Shown here: piece by piece, positions 27,857 through 37,845 of the stretch
Position numbering within the stretch: the first letter of the stretch is position 1
Layout: each line of letters opens with the position of its first letter
Source: Sulfuracidifex tepidarius
Lineage (GTDB): Archaea > Thermoproteota > Thermoprotei_A > Sulfolobales > Sulfolobaceae
Assembly (NCBI RefSeq): GCF_008326425.1
Contig: NZ_AP018929.1
Coordinates: forward strand, 448,875 to 512,874
Reading direction: 5' to 3'
Length of the DNA stretch: 64,000 bases
The notes under the pieces: model-generated
What the model was told of the DNA's origin: nothing
The model's input: only the letters and a program-made list of their open reading frames with translations
Databases searched by the model: none
Position numbers and translations under genes: made by a program

Positions 27857-28016
27857 GAATGAACACCGAGGAGATCTATCGATTCCTTACGGAAGGAGTT
27901 ATCACCTTGACCACGTCAAGACGAACCTTTCTAGAAACATATTACTTATTTATAATTATGATATTTTATATTTATAATAAAAAATATATTGAACTTTAAG
28001 ATCTAAAAAGAAAATC

Positions 28017-28448
28017 ATGAACTATCAGTACGCTAGCTGTCCGCGTTGTACCTCTTCTCCAGACTTCAAGCCAGACACTGACGCAGTGTTTTATGATCCT
28101 AACGCAATAGAATCAATAATTCAGCGTTATAAGGGAACACCGATAGATCAACTGGCTGGCGTGGACGTGAAGAACATCAACGGCAAGATGACCTTGCAGG
28201 TTCTCACGGAGATGAACTACGACGGGGGAAACATGAAACTTAGAAGGGACTTCGTGATAATAGCGGGAAAGGAGGGCTTTTTCGATAGACATATACACGA
28301 ACTTAAGGAAGACGTAAAGGACTTCATTGATAGTGACGTGCAGATCACCGCAGACCAAGCTATAGATCCAGGATTATTAAGCAATATAAGTCAGCAGGCT
28401 TCATGTATTTCATCAAACCTTAAGAAGTTCCAGGACGAAGCTATGTGA
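28017..28448 (+). CDS. hypothetical protein, 143 residues
   Basis: A soluble, acidic protein with an N-terminal C-x2-C pair (YASCPRCTSS) and one more cysteine near the C-terminus. The core looks like a small alpha/beta domain: IESIIQRYKGTPIDQLAGVD, KMTLQVLTEMNYDG, KLRRDFVIIAGKEGFFD, then helices HIHELKEDVKDFIDSD. I do not recognise the family. It sits among zinc-ribbon and surface-protein genes, and its CPRC pair resembles half of their zinc ribbons. An AT-rich promoter region (tttatatttataat) precedes it. Confidence 0.6.
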   Translation: MNYQYASCPRCTSSPDFKPDTDAVFYDPNAIESIIQRYKGTPIDQLAGVDVKNINGKMTLQVLTEMNYDGGNMKLRRDFVIIAGKEGFFDRHIHELKEDVKDFIDSDVQITADQAIDPGLLSNISQQASCISSNLKKFQDEAM

Positions 28449-29392
28449 TAGTGTCTTTACCTAAAACTTTAGGTGTTGTTTTTATAGTTTTTATGTTTCC
28501 GCTGTTTAGAACTGGGTAACAAGTTTGTGGCACGACCTTTTACGTTGAGTGAGTAAAAGACCGAAGGCCATCCAGTGGAGAGTATAAATTATCTTGTTTA
28601 ATCGATTTGCAGGAAATTCATGATAATCACCGAAGGAGTTAACGCTAGAACACCTTGAAAGCTAGTAGCTCCATTACCTTTCGGTAATTTCACGATCGAG
28701 ATGACTATAACTGCTGAGTATCGCCCTTGTGATAAGGCCATGAAGCCTCAGCCGTCAGGAGCTAGTTTATTCTATAGGCTGCACGTATAATGGAAAAATG
28801 ATTTTCAGAGAAATAAAATCCGTGAATCGGTATGGTAGGCATGCACCCAGTATACACTGAAAAAATCCGTCGATTTAGCTACAATAGTACGAGAAGCGTG
28901 AGCTTGTCAACTTCCAGAAGTTTCATCAAGTCTCCAATTGCCTGCAGTGTGGCCTCGCTCTATTTGGTGCTAAGCTCGAAAAGGGACCTGATTAGTATTT
29001 TCGAAGTTTACGTTATAGTACTTTCATTAAGCTACAAATTCAGAGTTAACCCTTGTCCCACAGGAGTGGGCGAGTACCTGTCACTTAACGTAAACTGCCT
29101 TAGTTCTCTTGAAACGTATGAGTTCTCCCTAAGAGGCGAAGGACTCGTTGGAGTTAGAGAGACATGGTATGATCTCAGATAGTACATGACACAATCTGGT
29201 AGAAGCTTCCCCTCTTTAAAGGCGTTCTTGATGTCACCATGGTCTACGCTAGCTGGTAACACGGTATTTACACTCCTAGAGGATTTTGCAAAGATAATGA
29301 GTCTAGATCACAAGTGATGAGGAAATAGCATGAGGACTAGCTCCTAACCTATATAACTTTTTGATTAAAAAAGAAATGGGAAAAATCTTTTA
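28449..29392. other. non-coding stretch with possible transposase relic
   Basis: No intact gene. On the minus strand about 28860-28950 the sequence reads HTAGNWRLDETSGS, a stop, then RTIVAKSTDFFSVYW. A W-x-L-DET segment recalls the first catalytic Asp of IS6-type transposases, so a decayed insertion sequence is possible. Open frames of 116 and 76 codons here have no family look. Confidence 0.25.
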
Positions 29393-30301
29393 CTAGATGT
29401 TGGACTGAACTACGTTAGAGAACCCCTGTGCTTGAGAGAGGGATGGCGATACTCCAAGGAATATTACGGCAATACCTTGATTCTGAGAAAATGAGGCATA
29501 AACTCCTACAGAGCTATAGTCGACGTCTTGTACCCCAGCATTCGCAAGATTTGATAGAGAAAAGAAGAAATAGTAAGAATTACCGTTCTGACCAAACGCT
29601 AGTGACACTCCGTCCGTAGACGTACTAACTGGTAGAGGCCTTGTACAACTTGATATTTGTTCTTTGAGTTGATTATAATCACCAGAAATTGAATTCGGAG
29701 TAGAATTATAGTAGACTCCTACCATAACTATCGAAGTGTTTTGTCCGTCTACGGTACCATTTAGTATAGTAAAGTAAACCTTTTGAGGGTGGGCGTCATA
29801 ACTGAAAGAAGAAAAAGTAGGGACAAAATACCCGCTACCAGAACCGAAAGAGGAGATGTAAGATCTATACTCGTTTAACGTACTCGCGAAATATTGGGTT
29901 AACTGTGAATACGTCATAGTGGTCTTAGTCCCGTTGGCGAAGGTCACTGAGTAAAAACCTGAGTTAAGTTCTACGGCTGTACCTGATGCCTGCAAGTCCT
30001 CCTTCCAGGATCCACCATAGTAGCTCTGTGCCATGGAGACAGGATCTCCATGTCCGTTAAAGGCTGGCAATACAACCACTAACACCAATACGATCACTAT
30101 CACAGCAAGTACGGAGGCAAGTATTGCCTTAAGGGGAAACTTACCACCACGTGGAGGAGGATATGGATAAGGTGAAGGCTGAGCATTCGTGGGGTACTGT
30201 GAAGGAGGTAACTGTGGCTGGTTAAAAAGCGGAGAGCCACATCTCATACAGAAACTGGAATCTTCAGGATTAGCGTATCCACACTTAGGACAAACCTTCA
30301 T
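29393..30301 (-). CDS. zinc-ribbon, single-span membrane protein with extracellular domain
   Basis: A 302-residue protein. Residues 1-24 form a zinc ribbon (KVCPKCGYANPEDSSFCMRC, C4, C7, C18, C21). A Pro/Tyr/Gln-rich linker (25-50) leads to one membrane helix (LKAILASVLAVIVIVLVLVVVL, about 56-77) and an extracellular domain of 220 residues rich in Ser, Asn, Gly and Tyr. The ribbon should face the cytoplasm. The layout is shared with the gene at 61480-62259 and its decayed copies, although the outer domain differs. Unlike those leaderless genes, it has an apparent ribosome-binding site (aaaggag) 10-16 bases before the ATG. Function is unknown; a link between a cytoplasmic partner and the envelope is conceivable. 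Confidence 0.75.
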   Translation of the reverse strand: MKVCPKCGYANPEDSSFCMRCGSPLFNQPQLPPSQYPTNAQPSPYPYPPPRGGKFPLKAILASVLAVIVIVLVLVVVLPAFNGHGDPVSMAQSYYGGSWKEDLQASGTAVELNSGFYSVTFANGTKTTMTYSQLTQYFASTLNEYRSYISSFGSGSGYFVPTFSSFSYDAHPQKVYFTILNGTVDGQNTSIVMVGVYYNSTPNSISGDYNQLKEQISSCTRPLPVSTSTDGVSLAFGQNGNSYYFFFSLSNLANAGVQDVDYSSVGVYASFSQNQGIAVIFLGVSPSLSQAQGFSNVVQSNI

Positions 30302-30989
30302 TATGTTAGTCTCCTTTTGTCCATTTAAAAATATTATGCTTCAAGGTATAAAGATACAAAAGTATTTTGACTATTTTATATAAATTTTACATGATGTAAC
30401 TAGACGTTGCTCATATGCTATTATATCTAAAGAGAGTAGTATAATGAGAGTAGTACAATCCGTTCGGTCAACACGTCTAAAGGAGAGGGAAAGGAGGGAG
30501 TTTTCCTAAGCCTCTGTAACACCTTAAATGCACGTACAATATCCTAATACTAACTGACATCTTGTATTGTATTTTTTGACTATAGAAAAGTTTTTTTGAT
30601 AGTTAATAAACTTTATCTTAAATTGCGTGTTGGTAAACTATGAAGAATTTTAGCACCAAACGCTTTATCTTTTTAAATGGAACTATAGTTAATGTAGAAG
30701 TGCTCTTCATTTGAAATATGGCGGTAGGCACATCTCTAAAAATCACGTATACAGGAATTCTCTGGTTTTATTATTTAAATCTGAGAGAGCCTACTAGTTT
30801 ACAGTCAATATCTAGACATCAGCGCATAATTCAGGGAACTTGGATAACCTTGAATCGTGCACGATTGTCTATAACTAAACTGCTGAGAAGATTTATCTTA
30901 TGTTAAATTCGAAGAAAGTTTTTGGAGTAACCTCTCCTCCTCGGCTAAAGCCATTAAACTTTATTAACTATTTTGTGTAGCATTATCAT
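30302..30989. other. intergenic region without recognisable genes
   Basis: About 690 AT-rich bases between divergent zinc-ribbon genes. A TATA-like ctttattaac at about 30958-30967 precedes the gene at 30990. Nothing else was recognised. Confidence 0.5.
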
Positions 30990-31688
30990 ATGGTAGTATA
31001 TTGTGTCAGATGTGGGCATCCAAATCCAGACGATAGTAAGTATTGTATAAGTTGTGGAAATGAAATACAAAATTCTTCACAAAGTTATCAATCTAGACCT
31101 GATAACGGTACGAGCGCGCAAGCTCAGATCTCTTCGGCTTCAGGCCTCCTCCCCGAGAAGTTCGCTAATGAAAAGGTCTTAGTGATAATGCCAATCGTGG
31201 CTAACTCTGACTGGGAACCTAGATCGGTAGTGCTGACGGACAAGCACGTGATACAGGGAAAACCGTTTGAGAAGCTTAACGTGAGAGGCGTTAATACAGT
31301 TGTCATTGAAACGGCTTTAAGCCTGATAGGAGCAACTCTAGCCGGGAGCCTCGGTATGGGGATAGGAGGAGCGATAGCCAAGAAAATGATGGAGAGTAAA
31401 TTCTTAGAGAAGACTAAGGGGACTAAGAAGGAGACTCTGTTGATAGTACCCAACCAGCCTTTGCCTCTCACAGTGGATCTCCTGCCTAAAAGGGCACATG
31501 AAATTGAGTATGACAAAATGAAGAAAGTTCGTATCAAGAACAAATCAAAGGACGGCTATGTTTATGTTTCGTTCGAGAAAAGCTTCTCCATTATACATGC
31601 AAATATCCCGTGTGTCACACCTGAGGATGTAGTCAATGTTCTTAATATTACTCCCCTAAAGGATAAAATAGAGATCTCGCGATTATAA
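30990..31688 (+). CDS. zinc-ribbon cytoplasmic protein with PH-like domain
   Basis: A 232-residue protein. The N-terminal zinc ribbon reads YCVRCGHPNPDDSKYCISCG (C5, C8, C19, C22). After a short Ser/Gln linker comes a beta domain with KVLVIMPIVANSDWEPRS and VVLTDKHVIQG, which resembles the start of bacterial PH-like domains, then a Gly-rich hydrophobic segment (LIGATLAGSLGMGIGGAIAKK, about 112-132) that could lie against or in the membrane, and a C-terminal alpha/beta part ending VTPEDVVNVLNITPLKD. No signal peptide. It shares the ribbon with the membrane proteins around it, suggesting a common partner or a common fold for self-association. The function is not known. Confidence 0.7.
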   Translation: MVVYCVRCGHPNPDDSKYCISCGNEIQNSSQSYQSRPDNGTSAQAQISSASGLLPEKFANEKVLVIMPIVANSDWEPRSVVLTDKHVIQGKPFEKLNVRGVNTVVIETALSLIGATLAGSLGMGIGGAIAKKMMESKFLEKTKGTKKETLLIVPNQPLPLTVDLLPKRAHEIEYDKMKKVRIKNKSKDGYVYVSFEKSFSIIHANIPCVTPEDVVNVLNITPLKDKIEISRL

Positions 31689-32107
31689 GAAAACAAGTCC
31701 CCACAAATATAAAAATGAGCAGAAGGAGTGTCAGTTTCGCATGTGATTCTATGTCTGATGATAGAAAGTCATCTGTGATCTATTGTCCTTTTCCGCATAC
31801 ACAAAGCGTTGAGGAACTCACGTAACCTTTTCCATCATGTCAATTCATGTAATAATATTACATATAAAGTTTTATATCAGCGTATATAGCTACTTCCAAA
31901 GAGGATCCTACAAGAGTATTGGGAGGGCAGCGAGACATCAATGTGCAATTGAAAAGAGGAAGATTCATGAAGAGGGACATACTCTTACATTAGAAAGTAT
32001 TAATTAAAAAACTTCAATAGTATTATTAACAGGGATTTAACCAAATACATTCAAAATAGAAGTTCCGAGGTTCATCTCAATACTCCAAAATTAAAGCTTT
32101 AGAAACG

Positions 32108-32117
32108 GTTATAAATA
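32108..32117 (+). promoter_or_regulatory. TATA box kept in front of a gene relic
   Basis: gttataaata lies 20-29 bases before the relic ATG at 32137; with its flanks it matches the promoters at 55440 and 61445. Confidence 0.45.
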
Positions 32118-32136
32118 GAGATTCGTTACTTTTTCC

Positions 32137-32190
32137 ATGTTAAATATTCGTCCTAGATGCACCTATCAGAACACTGACGATGCAGGATTC
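32137..32190 (+). pseudogene. start relic of a zinc-ribbon gene
   Basis: About 17 codons from ATG 32137 (MLNIRPRCTYQNTDDAGF) match the first codons of the gene at 61480 (MVKICPRCGYQNTDDASF), including the DNA around the TATA box. After that the similarity ends. The first cysteine is changed (IRPRC for ICPRC). It is a remnant of a third copy. Confidence 0.65.
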
Positions 32191-32471
32191 TCACCACTTT
32201 AACATGATGAAGACGTTTACTATACCTTTTCCAAATCTCTACAAGGGGATTCGGAAATGATATTTGACGCAAGAAAAGGGGAGACAGTATTCTGGATATC
32301 AAGATTACTATAAACGCAACTACAGCAACAAAGTTTGCATCTATAAAAAGGTGAATATTTGAGGTCAATTGTTTGCATAGTTATACCAGACAAAAGCTCG
32401 TAATATAAAGAAAAATTTATAAATAAAGGGTCAAAAGATATTTTATAAATATTTAGGTGAGGTTTTGGCAA

Positions 32472-34604
32472 ATGAAAGAAATCCTGAATAGGTTTCTTAC
32501 CTTGTTAGTATTTTTAGTTACTCTATTATCAGTCATGCAGTTAACTCTAACTTCAACATATGCATCATCTCAGGAACAGCCTACACAGGGAGTACAGCTA
32601 GGTTACATATATGAAAACGGGATTCAAAGTAACGTGGAGGAAGCGGTTTATGATCCATTTAACGGGTTAATTTACGTTGCAGGACTAAATCACTTGATTT
32701 ATGCTTTAAATGAGAGCGATGGTACCTTCAATCGAGTAGTGGTTGCAAACTTCATTGCTCAGAACTTATCCGTAGACCCCGTTAATGGGGTAGTGTATGC
32801 CATAAATCAGAGCGGGACTTTCTTGGAAATAAACGGAACTCATGAGGTGGGGTTATTTGAAATGCCTACACCATCGAACATGGTTATAACCAAGGTTTAC
32901 TGGGGGTATCTAACCAACGGGTCGATCTATGTACTGGGAACCAGTTTCAATGAATTGGAATTTGTCTTCCTGGTATATGACGGTACTGAGAACGTGTCGT
33001 GTGTTCACGCCCGGTATGGTTTCACCCCAGACGGTTTAGATCCAAGCGCTTACCCAACTTTCGTGAACGGTTACTTCGAGGTAGGTATTTCCATCAATCA
33101 TTGCCCGCTAGTCCAGATACATCAAGGAAAATCAAGGGCTGTCACCACGCAGATAGGAAACGGAGGTGACGTGATAAGGTTAATCCCCGACAACACACTT
33201 GGTCTGGTTTACGTACAGGCCCAGCAGGATAATCAGTTATTTATCTATAATTCTTCCACTTTCCCTGATATCACGTCTAAAGATTACTTCACATACCTAC
33301 AGCTGTCGACCTCAAGTTACGTTTATACAGGTGGAATTGTTCCACCCAATTACGTGATATCCCCCGACGGTACACTATACCTCATAACCCTAGAGCATGG
33401 TGGATTTTACATGTACGTGGTTCATAGCGATCAGCTGTTAAACTCCTTCTACCTTGGCTCCGGTTATACATGTATGGCATGGTATTTGGAATATTATAAC
33501 GGAGAGGTCTATGCAATGTCGTCACATGGTCAGCTTGTCATAACTAACTCCAAGACTGTCCTTGAGAATTATACATTGCCTGATACGTCAGTGAATAATT
33601 TCCAGGTCACAAAGTGGGGTCTACTAGTCTCGGGGAACAACACTGTTAACTTTGCTTATTATGGTTACCCGGTAGAGATCCAAGCCCACGGTTTAAATTA
33701 TGGCCTTCCTTTGACATTCATGGTGAACGGTACCGTGAACGGTTTGAAGGTCGGGTACGTGGAGAACACATCTAACTACTCCACAATATTAGTCCTTCCC
33801 GAAGGGAATTACACCATGACCTTTCTACCTAACGTTGGATATGTGCCGCTGCAAGGTTCGCTGACGCTACAAGTGGCTCAACAGAGTTACGTAACCGTGA
33901 ACTACGTGCCTAGGAACTTCACCCTTACAGTAGAAGAGGAGGGCCTCATCCCAGACGTGAAGTGGGGCATCATAGCTAATTCCAAAACCGCTATGGCCTC
34001 CTCTGGGACAAACATTACCTTAACTCTGCCCTACGGCGATGTCCTAGTGATCCCTGAACCCGTAAATGGGTACAACTTGTCACAGACTCAGTATGAGACA
34101 TTTCTGAACGGAAACGAAAGCCTAGTGGTGAGCTACGTACCCTTTGCAAGGTATAACCTCATCGTTCACGCTTCCGGGATTCCTAATGGAACGCAGTGGA
34201 TCCTGAGTCTAAACTCTTCCAGCTTCAGGGGTACACTTATAGAGGACAAAAACCAAGTCAACCTCTCTCTGCTGATAGGAGTTTACGAGATGAGCGTAGT
34301 GCCTCCGCCGGGTTACAACGTCATAGGAGGCAATAGAACGTTCGTGCTGTCCCATAACTTCCAGTTGACCTTACAATTCTTCAACTCTTCCTCCCCGATC
34401 CCACCTACATCATCAAGTCCCATCCCACCTACATCATCAAGTACCGTGCCAACTTCGCATACACCTCAATCTAATAACGTCCGCCCCATTCCTCCAGAGA
34501 CATCCAGCCAATCGACTGGCTTTCCGTTCATATACATTATCGTGTTGATTGCAGTAGTCTTGGGTATAGGGATTGTTATGGCATTGATATTCGGGAGACG
34601 TTGA
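32472..34604 (+). CDS. large stalked surface protein with propeller-like and PEGA-like repeats
   Basis: About 710 residues. Signal or anchor helix at the N-terminus (NRFLTLLVFLVTLLSVMQLT), then a beta-propeller-like region with repeated AVYDPFNGLIYVAG- and VDPVNGVVYAIN-type blades, then three 75-residue repeats of the YxVxFxxxGLPxGTxW kind (for example LIVHASGIPNGTQWILSL), known from thermopsin-associated Sulfolobales proteins. A Ser/Pro/Thr stalk with a duplicated SSPIPPTS unit leads to a C-terminal helix FPFIYIIVLIAVVLGIGIVM and GRR. It is heavily N-glycosylated by sequon count. The frame also opens at GTG 32457, but ATG 32472 sits at the expected distance from the TATA box at about 32441. 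A role in adhesion or envelope structure is likely. Confidence 0.75.
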   Translation: MKEILNRFLTLLVFLVTLLSVMQLTLTSTYASSQEQPTQGVQLGYIYENGIQSNVEEAVYDPFNGLIYVAGLNHLIYALNESDGTFNRVVVANFIAQNLSVDPVNGVVYAINQSGTFLEINGTHEVGLFEMPTPSNMVITKVYWGYLTNGSIYVLGTSFNELEFVFLVYDGTENVSCVHARYGFTPDGLDPSAYPTFVNGYFEVGISINHCPLVQIHQGKSRAVTTQIGNGGDVIRLIPDNTLGLVYVQAQQDNQLFIYNSSTFPDITSKDYFTYLQLSTSSYVYTGGIVPPNYVISPDGTLYLITLEHGGFYMYVVHSDQLLNSFYLGSGYTCMAWYLEYYNGEVYAMSSHGQLVITNSKTVLENYTLPDTSVNNFQVTKWGLLVSGNNTVNFAYYGYPVEIQAHGLNYGLPLTFMVNGTVNGLKVGYVENTSNYSTILVLPEGNYTMTFLPNVGYVPLQGSLTLQVAQQSYVTVNYVPRNFTLTVEEEGLIPDVKWGIIANSKTAMASSGTNITLTLPYGDVLVIPEPVNGYNLSQTQYETFLNGNESLVVSYVPFARYNLIVHASGIPNGTQWILSLNSSSFRGTLIEDKNQVNLSLLIGVYEMSVVPPPGYNVIGGNRTFVLSHNFQLTLQFFNSSSPIPPTSSSPIPPTSSSTVPTSHTPQSNNVRPIPPETSSQSTGFPFIYIIVLIAVVLGIGIVMALIFGRR

Positions 34605-34611
34605 AAAGATA

Positions 34612-34645
34612 TACTTTTTTATTTTTTATTTATTTATTAATTAGT
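34612..34645 (+). terminator. T-rich termination tract
   Basis: Successive T runs (acttttttattttttattta) follow the stop of the stalked surface protein, typical of archaeal termination. Confidence 0.5.
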
Positions 34646-35119
34646 TAATTATTACATTTTTACTATTTCAAAACCAAACTTCTTCTTGAGTATCGTATGT
34701 ATAAGACAATAAGGCAGCCGAGTCACGTTGTCCTATTTTACGCGGATGAGTTCGTGATGTGTTCGTCATGACACAACAAACGAGAGGGCATGCCTAACTC
34801 TGTCACTATTGGAGTAAATGAAGTTCACTAAAATGATTATGTAATCTACCCTCGTCTGATTTTCTATCTGGACGAAACTTCAGACTAGGTGTACCCTTCT
34901 TTCTCTTCAACAAATTTTCAACACCTTGAGCAAAGCTAAAATATTTTTAAATAAAAATTTTATAAAAAGTAATTTGAAAATAATATATACTTCAGACTTA
35001 GCATTTAACTCTTTTATTTCACGCAATAAAATGAGGTATAAACAGAATCATGAACATAGACGCCGGACTCTTGAATATGGGATAAAAAAGTTTATTAAAT
35101 TGAGCATAAAGATTTGCGT
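34646..35119. other. intergenic region without recognisable genes
   Basis: A 70-codon AT-rich frame at 34926-35138 has no family look and overlaps the next gene's promoter (agtttattaaatt at about 35090-35102). Confidence 0.45.
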
Positions 35120-36598
35120 ATGGGAAGAGTTCTCATAGCAATAATCCTTTTAGTAGTTGTAATTGCAGGAGTAGGAGCGTTATTCTTCATTGAAAACTAC
35201 AAGGATTCCTTTTACAAGCCTACAAGCTCAGGAACCCCTACTGTAGCGGTGAAGAATAGCACTACTCCTCATGGCAATGCCGTTCATCTCAACTTAACGA
35301 TATCCCCCATTATTCCAATAGCAACGGTGAATCAGAACACGCTCGCCGTATTTGCTCCCCTCAGGGTCTACAACAACGGTTTCATGGTGAACGGAACTCT
35401 GGGAGAGCTGAGCGTGACCAAGAGAGAAACGGTCTCATTATATGTCACAAACGAGCCCGGAGTTAGCCTCATAACCTTCTGCATAGATAACTCCTCACTT
35501 GTTCAAAGCGTCGGAAACGGGAAATCTGTTATAGTTTACCCTGGTGTATACTGCGTCATAGAGGTCTTGAGTGTATCCCCTCAAGAATTGGGTAAACCAA
35601 CTAAGGTAACTATCCAGATATCCTTTAGTAACGGCACATCGTCCCTCTATCATTTCCTTGAAGTGGTAGATCCTTCCCCTAAGCTGGGAATTTATCAAGG
35701 TTTCACCAGCCCCAGCTTCGCTTCCCTTTTCCTGGACACCACGTCCTGGCCTGTTTATATACCGCCTAATCAGCTCTCCCAGTATTACGGCGACCTCAAG
35801 AACGGTTCTTACGAGGAACCCATTCTCGACTTGTCTGCAAATTACAAGGAAGCTTGTCCTTATTCAGCCGGAATCATGTTATACAACTCTTCTTTCAATG
35901 GTACTTCTTATCAGGAGACATTCGTGGGCACCTACACCGTGTCTGGGTACAGTGGTTCCTCTGATGTGATTCCAGCAGACGGTTTCGAGATGGGAGCCTT
36001 CCTTACCCCGACTAACTACATCGACATGAACCACTCCGTGTCTTACTGGGTGAGCTACGGTGCAGATAAGCAGATAACTCCTCTATTGTTTAATGACTCC
36101 TTTGACCAGGGTGTGATGCGTTCTCTTGCCGGAATACAAGGCGTAGTCCTTCTACCTTACTCGCCCTCACCTTACATCATAGTTCAATGGGATCCCTTCT
36201 GGAAAGCTGTAAACATGACTGGGCAGTTCAACATTTGGATAGTGAACTACACGGACGGTCCACAAAACCCGCCCAACGTCGTAGTGATACCTCACACCGG
36301 TAACGGCACAGTGATTCCTTCACCTTATCAGGATTTAATCATTAAGATGAGCTACAACGCCTTGACCAAGGACTTGTATGCCCAGGTGATTGATTTGAAT
36401 AACAGAGAGGTAGCAAACGTCTCGGTAAATCTCGGCTCGATCGATGAAGGAGACTACTCTTTCTTAGGCTCTACCAACAGTGTTGTGGCGAACGTCACAG
36501 TAGATCTTCCCCCGTTCGCGCGAGGTAACTATTACTCGTTCATAGGAGCAGACACGGGTCAGGGATTCGCCAACTGGGGCGTCTTATGGTTCCAGTAA
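35120..36598 (+). CDS. lectin-like surface protein (intact paralogue)
   Basis: A 492-residue protein with an N-terminal anchor helix (VLIAIILLVVVIAGVGALFF) and two outer parts. Residues about 50-185 form a beta domain of unknown type; residues about 190-492 are the lectin-like domain shared with 26362-27462. Signatures: ADGFEMGAFLTP near 286, PYIIVQWDPFW near 351, QFNIWIVN, LIIKMSYNALTKDLYAQV and, at the end, GQGFANWGVLWF. These fit an L-type lectin/concanavalin-A-like sandwich, so glycan binding is plausible. The frame opens at TTG 35114, but ATG 35120 lies about 18-30 bases after a TATA box and is preferred. Many N-glycosylation sequons. It probably acts on the outer surface. Confidence 0.75.
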   Translation: MGRVLIAIILLVVVIAGVGALFFIENYKDSFYKPTSSGTPTVAVKNSTTPHGNAVHLNLTISPIIPIATVNQNTLAVFAPLRVYNNGFMVNGTLGELSVTKRETVSLYVTNEPGVSLITFCIDNSSLVQSVGNGKSVIVYPGVYCVIEVLSVSPQELGKPTKVTIQISFSNGTSSLYHFLEVVDPSPKLGIYQGFTSPSFASLFLDTTSWPVYIPPNQLSQYYGDLKNGSYEEPILDLSANYKEACPYSAGIMLYNSSFNGTSYQETFVGTYTVSGYSGSSDVIPADGFEMGAFLTPTNYIDMNHSVSYWVSYGADKQITPLLFNDSFDQGVMRSLAGIQGVVLLPYSPSPYIIVQWDPFWKAVNMTGQFNIWIVNYTDGPQNPPNVVVIPHTGNGTVIPSPYQDLIIKMSYNALTKDLYAQVIDLNNREVANVSVNLGSIDEGDYSFLGSTNSVVANVTVDLPPFARGNYYSFIGADTGQGFANWGVLWFQ

Positions 36599-37089
36599 TT
36601 ATTTTGACTAAAACACAGTAAATTAAGAAGCCTTATATGTTACATTATTTTTTATTTACCCTTTTTATGTAACATTGTGTACTTAATCTAAATACTAGCT
36701 CTAATGTTTTATTTTGAGTTATTGAAATACAATTAGGAAAAAAGAGTAATAATTCTCCTTTAAAAGAATTATTTCCGGATTAAAAAAATCGGTTTGATTC
36801 TCGATCTCGAACTGTTCTTATCTTAAAATCTATTCCCATTTTATACAAATCATACTACTTTTTTTAAACTAAAAAACGATGATTTTCCCTTTTCTTGAGA
36901 ACTGTGTGTAACACAAACCAACCCCTATTGTAGACATTAACGTGGACAGTGATGAAGAACCGTCCGTGGCGAACTACTCATTAAGTCAGGCCAAAAGCAC
37001 CTAACTACGTCTCATGGAGCTAAATCCAAGAATTTGGTGTCTTATGAGATTAAAAGCAATTTAATATAGCTTTTTAACAATTCTTCTCT
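36599..37089. other. intergenic region without recognisable genes
   Basis: T-rich runs after 36640 probably terminate the preceding gene. Nothing else was recognised apart from a TATA-like aatttaatata at about 37058-37068. Confidence 0.5.
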
Positions 37090-37845
37090 ATGTACGACGC
37101 TAAGTTAATGAAAATAGCAAGGCAGTTAGTTGAGGGGAGAACTCTTTCATTGAGGGATCCCACAGTGAGGAACTTGATCAACAGAGGAATCCTATCCTCT
37201 AAAGGGAAACCTCTCGAGGAGACAAGAATACTTCCCATCCTGAGACACACGATCTTCGTACAGGACAAAGCTACAGCCATCCTCAAAGAGAGATACGTGT
37301 TGGTCACATTTTCCGTCACCACGCGCCTGAGCTCTTCCCTAGGAGACCTCAGGTTCACAGGTAGAGTAATAAACGTGAACTCCTCCATTAAGGTAGATGG
37401 GAAGGAAATACCTCACGAAATGTCATGTTACATGTCGAAGGTTGGGGATAACAGCATGATAAACACCATGGTTCGATTTAAAGAAGTTGGAGTAAATCAC
37501 TTGATAGAATTTGATTATGTGACTGAGGTCATCGGAGAAGCGAATTCGACTTACTATTCACCGAGGGATGACTACGTGATATCCATGTCAAACAAAGTAT
37601 ATCCTTTCGTAAAACAAGTTTACGATATGACCTTTAAGGGACTTGAAATTAAAAATTGTAAATTCATAAACGTAGAAGAGATAGGAGATAACTTCGTGCC
37701 CATAAAGTTCAGAGAAGAGAAGGACCCTGATAAGGGAAGCGTTTCCTCCAGCGGGGACAGAGTTGTGACGGAAATCAAGGGTAACGTTGGCGAAATACTT
37801 GGATCTTACTTCAATGTAACTCCTGCGCTCACGAAAACAGAATAG
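37090..37845 (+). CDS. winged-helix-like N-terminus with beta domain, hypothetical
   Basis: A 251-residue soluble protein. The first 60 residues (KIARQLVEGRTLSLRDPTVR, NLINRGIL) look like a small winged helix. The rest is beta-rich: YVLVTFSVTTRLSSSLGDLR, FTGRVINVNSSIKVDGKE, HLIEFDYVTEVIG. The closing LGSYFNVTPALTKTE overlaps the opposite gene. The neighbour at 37806-38405 on the minus strand has the same order of parts, and its C-terminal GEYFKASWNSCTPGFYSVF recalls this layout, so the two may be distant paralogues. The two genes are convergent and overlap by 40 bases. No membrane helix. Function unknown; a DNA- or ligand-binding regulator is one possibility. Confidence 0.6.
   Translation: MYDAKLMKIARQLVEGRTLSLRDPTVRNLINRGILSSKGKPLEETRILPILRHTIFVQDKATAILKERYVLVTFSVTTRLSSSLGDLRFTGRVINVNSSIKVDGKEIPHEMSCYMSKVGDNSMINTMVRFKEVGVNHLIEFDYVTEVIGEANSTYYSPRDDYVISMSNKVYPFVKQVYDMTFKGLEIKNCKFINVEEIGDNFVPIKFREEKDPDKGSVSSSGDRVVTEIKGNVGEILGSYFNVTPALTKTE

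Larger units (their letters stand above)
31689..32471. other. intergenic region holding a zinc-ribbon gene relic
   Basis: About 780 AT-rich bases. Apart from the promoter and start relic at 32108-32190 no coding sequence was recognised. The stretch just before 32472 carries a TATA-like ttttataaatattt (32440-32453) serving the next gene. Confidence 0.5.

Noticed and set aside
28832-29262. 116- and 76-codon frames as real genes
   Set aside because: Neither gives a protein-like pattern; the region is better read as a decayed mobile element, itself uncertain.
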